Shown piece by piece: positions 1 through 5,081 of a stretch of DNA of 5,081 bases. Position numbers and translations under genes: made by a program. The stretch comes from Saprospirales bacterium (GTDB lineage Bacteria > Bacteroidota > Bacteroidia > Chitinophagales > Saprospiraceae): contig DLXL01000030.1 in the NCBI GenBank assembly GCA_003448025.1, positions 1 to 5,081 of the forward strand, written 5' to 3'. The notes beneath the pieces are model-generated. The model saw only the letters and a list, made by a program, of their open reading frames with translations. It was not told the DNA's origin and did not search any database. Position 1 is the stretch's first letter. Every line of letters begins with the position of its first letter.

Positions 1-2
1 GG

Positions 3-140
3 ATCTTATTCATGGAGAATGTTCGTTTCGTTTTGTCAGAAACTGCCATTAAAACGGAGGCCAATCGATGGAATTTGCAAGTAAAATTCGTTAATGTTTT
101 TTTAACCGAAACCTGTCCTATTTTGCAGCCAAAGTGTTAA
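3..140 (+). CDS. possible C-terminal end of an upstream gene (partial)
   Basis: This frame is open from the window edge to a TAA at 138-140, giving 45 codons. The other two forward frames close at 49-51 and 82-84. The peptide alternates hydrophobic and polar residues, as in ENVRFVLSETAIK and WNLQVKFVNVFLTET, which would suit the last beta strands of a larger protein. A hairpin that could act as a terminator begins 7 bases after the stop, which supports a gene ending here. I do not recognise the family. An ORF this short could be open by chance, so the call is tentative. Confidence 0.35.
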   Translation: MLFMENVRFVLSETAIKTEANRWNLQVKFVNVFLTETCPILQPKC

Positions 141-146
141 AATATT

Positions 147-170
147 TGAGCCCAAAAGGTTGCTCAGTTT
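147..170 (+). terminator. small hairpin, possible weak terminator or leader stem
   Basis: TGAGC (147-151) pairs with GCTCA (162-166). Inside it CC (152-153) can pair with GG (158-159) around an AAAA loop, leaving TT bulged at 160-161. The stem is about 7 bp and is followed by GTTT, a short and imperfect T run. It sits 7 bases after the stop of the possible upstream gene and 13 bases before the ATG at 180. It could end the upstream transcript or be a hairpin in the leader of the next gene. The short stem and poor T run keep confidence low. Confidence 0.35.
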
Positions 171-179
171 AATTGCCGG

Positions 180-911
180 ATGTCTTTTTATTCCATTAAC
201 CATTATTTCCAGTTTTACCTGAAGGCTGTAACCAAATACCAGCTTCATTCTCCCGCTATCTTTCAGCTGGTGATGGCCTTGCTGGAAGATTCCAGAAGGT
301 ATTACGCTTTTGATGATATCCGTCGGATGCGCCAGGCCTTGTTGCAGCGCAAACAGGAGCATCAATTGAGATTATCGGAGCATATACGAGCCTACGCACC
401 GGCGCAACGCACGGGAGAGCGGCTGTTCCGGCTGGTACAATATGTAGCGCCAAACCGTACCATCATGCTGGGCAGCGGTGCCGGATTGGGGTGTTTGTAT
501 GCCGCTGCTGCCAGCTCTGGTCCTATATTGATGTATGAGGCGCAAACATCTATCGAAAAACTGGCGCAGCTCAATTTGACTTTTTTACACCTGGACAAGC
601 GTGTAACGTTTGTCCAAAATGCCCAGGCCTTGCTGGATCAGGTAACGAACCAGGACATGCTGATCTCCTTTGCGGATGATACATACATGGTTCCAACAGG
701 TTTGTCGCATATGCCAAAAGTAGCTGTCGGATTGGGCATGTATAGCTCTGAGTTGCGTTATCAAATCTGTCAACACTGGAATCAACACCCCGGACTGAAA
801 GCTTCCGTTGATTTTTTTGATCTTACGGTCTGGTTGATGGAGGAAGGAATGCGGGAGTTGCAGCACGTAAAAGTGGTTCCGGCCTGGTATAAACCCTGGA
901 AATTTTATTAA
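180..911 (+). CDS. divergent class I SAM-dependent methyltransferase-like protein
   Basis: This 243-residue soluble protein resembles a Bacteroidota family annotated as class I SAM-dependent (O-)methyltransferase. The N-terminal signature is well kept: KYQLHSP (19-25) and DSRRYYAFDDIRRMR (37-51), then LFRLV (82-86). A Rossmann-type glycine loop follows, IMLGSGAGLG (95-104), with an acidic residue after strand 2 (E120). The C-terminus WNQHPGLKASVDFFDL (200-215) and the ending KPWKFY also fit. Several normally conserved sites are changed: the acidic residue before the glycine loop is M96, no DxGAGS-type segment is seen between residues 51 and 80, and the family's Asp-Asp-Ile-His stretch is VGLGMYSS (183-190). 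It may have altered or no catalytic activity, and its substrate is unknown. ATG 180 is chosen because the frame is closed by TGA at 147-149 with no other ATG between, and the N-terminus matches the family. No Shine-Dalgarno is visible. The MATE gene follows 9 bases after the stop. Confidence 0.8.
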   Translation: MSFYSINHYFQFYLKAVTKYQLHSPAIFQLVMALLEDSRRYYAFDDIRRMRQALLQRKQEHQLRLSEHIRAYAPAQRTGERLFRLVQYVAPNRTIMLGSGAGLGCLYAAAASSGPILMYEAQTSIEKLAQLNLTFLHLDKRVTFVQNAQALLDQVTNQDMLISFADDTYMVPTGLSHMPKVAVGLGMYSSELRYQICQHWNQHPGLKASVDFFDLTVWLMEEGMRELQHVKVVPAWYKPWKFY

Positions 912-920
912 CTCTGACCC

Positions 921-2261
921 TTGCAACTTGATCTGACATACCGCAATATCTGGCGTATTTCTGCGCCGATTATGCTGGGTTCAGCGGCGCAAAATGTCAT
1001 TGCCCTGAGCGATGCGGTATTATTATACCACAAGGGAGAGGTGGAGTTTGCGGCGATGGGATTTGCCGGGGTATTTTATATCACGGTAGCTGCTATCGGG
1101 TTTTCCTTTTCCAGGGGAGGACAAATTATGATTGCCAGGCGAATGGGAGAGGTTCAGCAGGGTGCCGTTGGTCATATATTTCACACCATGTTGTTGTTTG
1201 AATTGGCTCTGGCTACACTCATGTGGGCATTCATGCGTTACGGAACCGCATGGTTTTTTCAGTTTTTTTTGGAACACTCTCCCCAAATTTATGAAAAAAG
1301 CCTGGAATACATCCATTATCGATCATTTGGGGTGTTTTTTAGCTATGCCGGCGTAGCACTCATTTCTCTTTACACAGGTATTGCCCGTCCCGGAATTATT
1401 TTGGCTACCACCTTGCTGCTGGCCATCGTGAACCTTGTATTAAATTACGGACTGATTTTTGGTCATTTTGGACTTCCGGCCATGGGAATAGGCGGCTCTG
1501 GTTTGGCGAGCAGTATTGCAGAGGGGATTGCATTTGTGTTCTTTGGCATTTTCATGTTGTTCGACAAGAACACAAAGCCCATGAATATTTTCACCCTTCC
1601 TTCTTTTGATTTAACCCTGATGATCAAGCAATTGCGCATTTCTTTGCCAGTGGTTGCACAAGCTGCGGCAGGGCAGGGGAGTTGGGTGTTCTTTTTTGGA
1701 ATGGTAGAAAATCTGGGTGAGCGGGCGCTGGCTGTTTCCAATCTGGCCCGCACCGTTTACCTGTTACTATCCATTCCGCTTTGGGGCTTTTCAACCGGCG
1801 TAAATACCCTGGTGTCCAATCTGATTGGGCAGAATAAACTGGATATGGTTTTGACGGCGGCCTGGAAAACAGGTAAGTTATGCTGGGCAGTTACGATGAT
1901 GGTTGCAGTGCCGGTTTTATTGTTCCCGGAGAAACTGCTGTATCCATTATTGGGAAAAGAAGACATGAGTTTGATAGGAGAGGCACAGCCGGTATTCTAT
2001 TTTTTACTGGGGTTATTGAGTTTTTCTACTTTCGGAGCGGTGTTAATGAATGCACTTTCGGGAACAGGCGCTACCTGGTTCGGATTAAAATTGCAGGCAC
2101 TTTGTGTGGCGGCTTATTTAGGTTACGTTTTTGTGATTACACATTTTACCAGCCTGGGTCTGATCTGGGTTTGGTCGGCAGAAGTGGTGTACTGGGCGTT
2201 GATGATTGGGATAGGGTTGGTTTATTTGAGATCGGAAAAATGGCATGGAATGCGGTTCTAG
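921..2261 (+). CDS. MATE family efflux transporter (TTG start)
   Basis: This 446-residue inner-membrane protein is of usual MATE length and hydrophobicity, consistent with 12 membrane helices in two bundles. MATE proteins export drugs, dyes or metabolites in exchange for H+ or Na+; the substrate here cannot be told. Family marks are PIMLGSAAQNVIALSDAVLL in helix 1 with an acidic D31, FSFSRGGQIMIARRMGE (61-77), and the hallmark NLVLNYGLIFG (171-181) followed by GIGGSGLASS (189-198). In the second half, NTLVSNLIGQ (295-304) and NALSGTGATW (377-386) fit as well. The wording of the N-terminal half is typical of Saprospiria homologs, as I recall them. TTG 921 is taken as the start because an in-frame TGA at 915-917 excludes anything longer, and starting at the next ATG (M18) would remove the LTYRNIWRIS segment that precedes helix 1 in the family. 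No Shine-Dalgarno is seen. With only 9 bases after the methyltransferase-like gene, the two probably share a transcript and may be translationally coupled. Confidence 0.93.
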   Translation: MQLDLTYRNIWRISAPIMLGSAAQNVIALSDAVLLYHKGEVEFAAMGFAGVFYITVAAIGFSFSRGGQIMIARRMGEVQQGAVGHIFHTMLLFELALATLMWAFMRYGTAWFFQFFLEHSPQIYEKSLEYIHYRSFGVFFSYAGVALISLYTGIARPGIILATTLLLAIVNLVLNYGLIFGHFGLPAMGIGGSGLASSIAEGIAFVFFGIFMLFDKNTKPMNIFTLPSFDLTLMIKQLRISLPVVAQAAAGQGSWVFFFGMVENLGERALAVSNLARTVYLLLSIPLWGFSTGVNTLVSNLIGQNKLDMVLTAAWKTGKLCWAVTMMVAVPVLLFPEKLLYPLLGKEDMSLIGEAQPVFYFLLGLLSFSTFGAVLMNALSGTGATWFGLKLQALCVAAYLGYVFVITHFTSLGLIWVWSAEVVYWALMIGIGLVYLRSEKWHGMRF

Positions 2262-2375
2262 GGATGGACAATGGGTATGCTGAAACGGATGTAAATAATA
2301 AAAATAATACTAAAAACACGTGGAAAATTAAAATAATGCTTTTGTTTCGCATTGAAAATCTTTAAACGCTAACCC
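2262..2375 (+). promoter_or_regulatory. AT-rich intergenic region, probable promoter location
   Basis: This 114-base gap is the longest non-coding stretch in the window and separates the transporter from the envelope-protein pair. Its middle (2291-2340) is very rich in A and T, with AATAATAAAAATAATA at 2295-2310. A CACGTG palindrome lies at 2317-2322. No clean Bacteroidota promoter (TTTG near -33 with TAnnTTTG near -7) and no convincing terminator hairpin were found. A TTTG at 2341-2344 is the nearest candidate for a -33 box. The assignment rests on position, composition and the change in gene type and base content across it. Confidence 0.3.
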
Positions 2376-2459
2376 ATGAAACGATTAACGCTGAATTCAA
2401 GAAATATCTACGTTGCTTTATTCGTAACGTTCTTTGCATATGCACCTGTATTAAATGCT
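2376..2459 (+). other. signal peptide of the PKD/Ig-like protein
   Basis: Residues 1-28 comprise a basic n-region (MKRLTLNSRN), a hydrophobic core (IYVALFVTFFAYAPVL) and a c-region ending N-A before Q29. This is a standard signal peptidase I pattern. There is no cysteine at the cleavage site, so it is not a lipoprotein signal. Confidence 0.85.
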
Positions 2460-4094
2460 CAACCCTATGAAACCTGGATTGAGTTTACGAATGCTTCTGG
2501 TTGTGCTACAACTTCAACAACAGCTTGTACTGTTCCATTTAATCAGGTTGACTTTTTGGTTAGGCCTCAAAATCCTGAGCCGCCTAAACCTAATAGTACC
2601 GCAATTCCACGATTCAAGGCATTTTGGATCACTGGCGATGGTAATTTCCTTTGGTTTGAAAACACTTTAGATGACAGTGGTTCCAGAAACCCCGGTCCTT
2701 ATAATTATGCAAATGCAGGCAGTTATAATGTATCGGTATATCTGACAGGTAAGTATACTGACAAGAATCCACCACCTGGTGCTTTAAGGCAAATTAATGT
2801 TGGACCAGTAAGACAAATTCCTAACTCAACGATCACAGTACCACAATATTCCCCTACCGAATTCAGAAAAATTGATACGCTGCCAGACTTCAGCTTGTTT
2901 CCAATTCATGAATTAAGAAGAGATTACCTCACTCCAATCGTCGTTTCCTTTCCTGCAAATATTGACAGCACATGGGCCTATTTGTTCTATAACGGGAAAG
3001 TCCGACCAAGAGGACCTTGGCGCCAGATGCCTCTAAAATTCAGGAAAAAAGATGGTATTGCACCGCATTATTTTAATGGGGATAACAGCAAAATTAGCAC
3101 CAACTCTGTTTTAGATCTGGTTTCTTTTGATGGAAGCACCTATGTGGATGAATTTCGCAATTTGAAGAATTTCTATAAAGATTTTGTTTATTTTCCATTG
3201 GAAACGAGACGAGCAAATGAACTTCCCAATGGGTTTACTCAAAAACGATACTTCCCTGAATTTTGGGCTGATAGTTCCCAGACAATAGAGATTGGAGCAC
3301 AAGATTCTTTAATTTCCTTCTGCCTTGTTGTAACCGGCCCTAAGCCCCTTCCAGTTGCATCCAGAAGCCCTATCAATCAACGGCTTGGACAATATTTTAA
3401 CATGAATTTTGATGTGGGGCAACCTATCAATATTTTGGATGGACAGCTGCGACCCACGTTTAATGAAAGCAATAAGGTACTCAATCAACAAAAACCTGCT
3501 ACCCAATATCAATACATCCAGGGAGTATATGTAACTGATGTTAGGTACGTCGCTGCTCATGACCCCAATCAATTAACTGTCAGAAAAATTGAATCCATCG
3601 GTAATGGGAAATACAAGGTGACCTTTCACCTTGAAATGTGCAACAAAGGCGGTGCAAATTCAAACAAACAGCAGATTGTTTTGCATGATAGATTCGGTCG
3701 TTTTTCAGATTTTTTGAGAAACGATACCCTCTTTAATTCATTAGGAGGTAATAAATACATTGATACGGTTGGGCTAAGTATCCCGGGTATACCCGTCGGT
3801 GAGTACGAAATGATGTGCGATGGGTTTGAATTTACAGCAATAACAGACTGTGCGGGTATTAAATCTTTATGGGAGGGAAATGCACAAGAGGCGTTTGAAG
3901 TTTGCGTTCGGTTTTTAGAATCTTCTTACACGGAATGTTCACCCAATTTCCCTATTGATAAATGTCAATTTAAGATTGAAGAAACCTGCCCCTGCGTAAA
4001 AACACCTGATGTGAACTGTTGCATCTTGATGTACTTACTGTTGGCTGTACTCATTTTGATACTGTTTTTTTGGTTGACTAAACTTCGGAGCTAA
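2376..4094 (+). CDS. exported PKD/Ig-like protein with C-terminal membrane anchor
   Basis: I do not recognise a named family for this 572-residue protein. It starts with a clear Sec signal peptide: basic MKR, hydrophobic core from residue 11 to about 26, and probable cleavage after A28 (LNA|Q). Residues about 31-143 look PKD-like, with GDG at 87-89 and PYNYANAGSYNVSVYL (108-123), matching the pattern of a GDG turn followed by a Y-x-x-x-G-x-Y-x-V strand. The middle (about 145-375) is unassigned. Residues about 380-515 resemble a DUF11-type extracellular Ig-like repeat (V-x-F-x-x-x-x-CNKGGA, then VLHDRFG). A cysteine-rich stretch follows (C521, 530, 538, 540, 548, 549), then a membrane helix (about 550-567) and a short basic tail, TKLRS. 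Predicted topology is a large periplasmic or extracellular part held by one helix. No T9SS C-terminal sorting domain is seen. The TPR gene starts 24 bases downstream, suggesting an operon and possibly a shared function at the envelope. Neither ribosome site nor promoter is distinct. Confidence 0.85.
   Translation: MKRLTLNSRNIYVALFVTFFAYAPVLNAQPYETWIEFTNASGCATTSTTACTVPFNQVDFLVRPQNPEPPKPNSTAIPRFKAFWITGDGNFLWFENTLDDSGSRNPGPYNYANAGSYNVSVYLTGKYTDKNPPPGALRQINVGPVRQIPNSTITVPQYSPTEFRKIDTLPDFSLFPIHELRRDYLTPIVVSFPANIDSTWAYLFYNGKVRPRGPWRQMPLKFRKKDGIAPHYFNGDNSKISTNSVLDLVSFDGSTYVDEFRNLKNFYKDFVYFPLETRRANELPNGFTQKRYFPEFWADSSQTIEIGAQDSLISFCLVVTGPKPLPVASRSPINQRLGQYFNMNFDVGQPINILDGQLRPTFNESNKVLNQQKPATQYQYIQGVYVTDVRYVAAHDPNQLTVRKIESIGNGKYKVTFHLEMCNKGGANSNKQQIVLHDRFGRFSDFLRNDTLFNSLGGNKYIDTVGLSIPGIPVGEYEMMCDGFEFTAITDCAGIKSLWEGNAQEAFEVCVRFLESSYTECSPNFPIDKCQFKIEETCPCVKTPDVNCCILMYLLLAVLILILFFWLTKLRS
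3936..4091 (+). other. cysteine-rich stalk plus C-terminal transmembrane anchor
   Basis: Residues 521-549 hold six cysteines, including CPC (538-540) and the pair C548-C549 right at the membrane edge. They are followed by an uninterrupted hydrophobic helix of about 18 residues (550-567) and the basic tail TKLRS. The arrangement of motif, helix and basic end gives a type I membrane topology. It also resembles, in outline only, the three-part C-terminal signals that are processed by sorting proteases. The cysteines may form disulfides outside the cytoplasm or be modified. Confidence 0.75.
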
Positions 4095-4118
4095 TCTTTA
4101 CCAATCAACCAATTTTCC

Positions 4119-4190
4119 ATGAAGTTTTTTCTTTTCCCATTACTTATTCTACTGGGATGGAGTCATGTTGCCTCATGTCAAAATGAAGAT
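4119..4190 (+). other. lipoprotein signal peptide with possible surface-export signal QNED
   Basis: Residues 1-19 form a short signal with a Leu/Phe-rich core, and V17-A18-S19-C20 fits the lipobox pattern. The first mature residues after the cysteine are Q21 N22 E23 D24. Established work on Bacteroidota describes lipoprotein export signals of the form Q-K-(D/E)2 directly after the cysteine, which send lipoproteins to the outer face of the outer membrane. QNED fits this except for N in place of K. Cleavage by signal peptidase I after C20 is an alternative reading. Confidence 0.6.
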
Positions 4191-5081
4191 TCTCTTCAGG
4201 TTGTTCAGAGAATGGATGAAGTCCAAAACTGCTTGAAGAGAAGTCAGGTGGATAGCGCCGTTATGCTTCATAATGACTTATTGCGGTTTTGTGAGCGCAA
4301 ATCCTTGTGGATCATGTGGTTGAAGAGCCATACCAGAATTGCGTATTACCTTTCAAACGAATTGAATGATCCAAGAAAAGGGGTCAACTACCTCTTGACT
4401 GGAATTGCAAAGTTTCCTGCAAAGCCCTCGACCGAAACCCAGGAACAGCTCTCTAAAACTTACATGGCGGTTGGGTATATTTATGAAAATTCATTTTCAG
4501 ATTTTTATAGCGCATGTAAACAATATGAGAAAGCCTTTGAGATTTTCGTGAACGATTTAGGGGAACACAATGATCAAATTGCAGGGTATATCTATCATAA
4601 ACTCGGAAACGTTTATACCAGACTGGGGGATTATGAACGCGCTGAAAATATGTTGAAGCGGGGAATTGCCTATGCATCCAAGTATCAATATCCTAATGCT
4701 GCCAAGCATGGCGACCTGGCGCTGGCTTTGATAGATCAACGTAAAAATGAAGAAGCGCTGCGTGTAATTCAGGAGGGTATTAAAGTAAATAACACTGGCA
4801 TAGAATCAAAAATAACACTTAAATCCAGCGAATCTCAGGCATATCTTAATTTGGGTAACCTGGCAGCTGCCCGTAAAGCACTGGCAGAAGTTTTAGGATT
4901 AATAAACAAGCTTAGTAAAGAAAATTCGAATACTGATAAGGCCTACTATTTAGCTGGGTACTATGAACTGCTTGCTGCTATTGAGGAGGCAGACAAAAAT
5001 GTAAAGCAAGCCAATAATTGCTTTCAAAAGGCACTTGCTTTGGAAATCGAATCCTGGCAAACTCCTTTTCGAAGAGAAGTC
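4119..5081 (+). CDS. TPR-repeat lipoprotein, N-terminal part (possibly a TPR-CHAT protein)
   Basis: This frame is open from ATG 4119 to the window end (321 codons), so the C-terminus is missing. It begins with a lipoprotein-type signal: MKFF, a hydrophobic core, then lipobox V-A-S-C with C20 as the likely lipidated residue. The rest is alpha-helical with TPR-like units at about 110-147, 156-189, 237-265 and 275-310. The clearest is GYIYHKLGNVYTRLGDYERA (156-175), which shows the expected Leu-Gly, Tyr, Gly-Asp-Tyr and Ala positions. TPRs form protein-binding superhelices. In Saprospiria, exported TPR proteins with this kind of N-terminus are often followed by a CHAT caspase-like protease domain; that is family knowledge, not seen here. 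It lies 24 bases after the PKD/Ig-like gene, so co-transcription is likely. No Shine-Dalgarno is seen. The start is supported by the signal peptide beginning directly at it. Confidence 0.85.
   Translation, partial: MKFFLFPLLILLGWSHVASCQNEDSLQVVQRMDEVQNCLKRSQVDSAVMLHNDLLRFCERKSLWIMWLKSHTRIAYYLSNELNDPRKGVNYLLTGIAKFPAKPSTETQEQLSKTYMAVGYIYENSFSDFYSACKQYEKAFEIFVNDLGEHNDQIAGYIYHKLGNVYTRLGDYERAENMLKRGIAYASKYQYPNAAKHGDLALALIDQRKNEEALRVIQEGIKVNNTGIESKITLKSSESQAYLNLGNLAAARKALAEVLGLINKLSKENSNTDKAYYLAGYYELLAAIEEADKNVKQANNCFQKALALEIESWQTPFRREV

Noticed and set aside
119..125. TATTTTG resembling a Bacteroidota -7 promoter element upstream of the gene at 180
   Set aside because: The spacing inside the motif is one base short, no suitably placed -33 TTTG exists, and it lies inside the possible upstream coding end.
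2243..2254. GCAT-GGA-ATGC inverted repeat near the stop of the transporter gene as a terminator
   Set aside because: The stem is only 4 bp, lies before the stop codon and has no following T run.
2317..2322. CACGTG palindrome in the intergenic region
   Set aside because: A 6-base palindrome is expected by chance and its flanks are not symmetrical, so there is no support for an operator.
1880..2365. Forward open frame of 161 codons overlapping the 3' end of the transporter gene and the gap after it
   Set aside because: It runs in another frame of a clear MATE gene, its peptide has no family features, and it only extends into AT-rich intergenic sequence.
2341..2375. Possible promoter with TTTG at 2341-2344 as a -33 box and a TA at 2363-2364 as the start of a -7 box, which would give an almost leaderless transcript for the gene at 2376
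   Set aside because: The -7 element matches only the TA of TAnnTTTG, so the fit is too weak to call.
3309..3572. Open frame of 87 codons on the minus strand within the PKD/Ig-like gene
   Set aside because: It is fully contained in a well-supported gene on the other strand and shows no recognisable domain.
1..5081. CRISPR array, tRNA or rRNA gene, insertion sequence or attachment site
   Set aside because: I saw no spaced direct repeats, cloverleaf sequence, transposase-like protein or terminal inverted repeats in the window.

Overview
The window most likely comes from a member of the Bacteroidota, and the protein types point to the Saprospiria (Haliscomenobacter/Lewinella-like). This placement is inferred from family resemblance and gene style, not from a marker gene. 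The supporting signs are a methyltransferase-like protein and a MATE transporter of Bacteroidota-typical types, no Shine-Dalgarno sequence before any start codon, and a lipoprotein whose first mature residues match the Bacteroidota surface-export signal. All recognisable genes lie on the + strand.

Layout: (1) 3-140 may be the last 45 codons of an upstream gene, followed at 147-170 by a small hairpin that could end its transcript. (2) 180-911 encodes a divergent class I SAM-methyltransferase-like protein that lacks several residues its family normally keeps. (3) 921-2261 encodes a complete 446-residue MATE-family transporter with a TTG start, only 9 bases after the previous stop, so the two are probably co-transcribed. 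(4) 2262-2375 is an AT-rich gap, the only sizeable one, and it probably separates two transcription units. (5) 2376-4094 encodes a 572-residue exported protein with a signal peptide, a PKD-like N-terminal domain, a later Ig-like (DUF11-like) domain, a cysteine-rich stalk and a C-terminal membrane helix. (6) 4119-5081 is the first 321 codons of a TPR-repeat protein with a lipoprotein signal peptide; it runs off the window end.

The first pair looks like a housekeeping or accessory transport/modification unit. The second pair (24-base gap, same strand, both exported) looks like a cell-envelope unit. In Saprospiria, exported TPR proteins of this kind often continue into a CHAT caspase-like protease domain. 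If that holds here, the window shows the front half of an envelope TPR-protease next to a membrane-anchored partner. This is the most interesting possibility, but the deciding part lies beyond base 5081. Base composition also falls from the first pair to the second.
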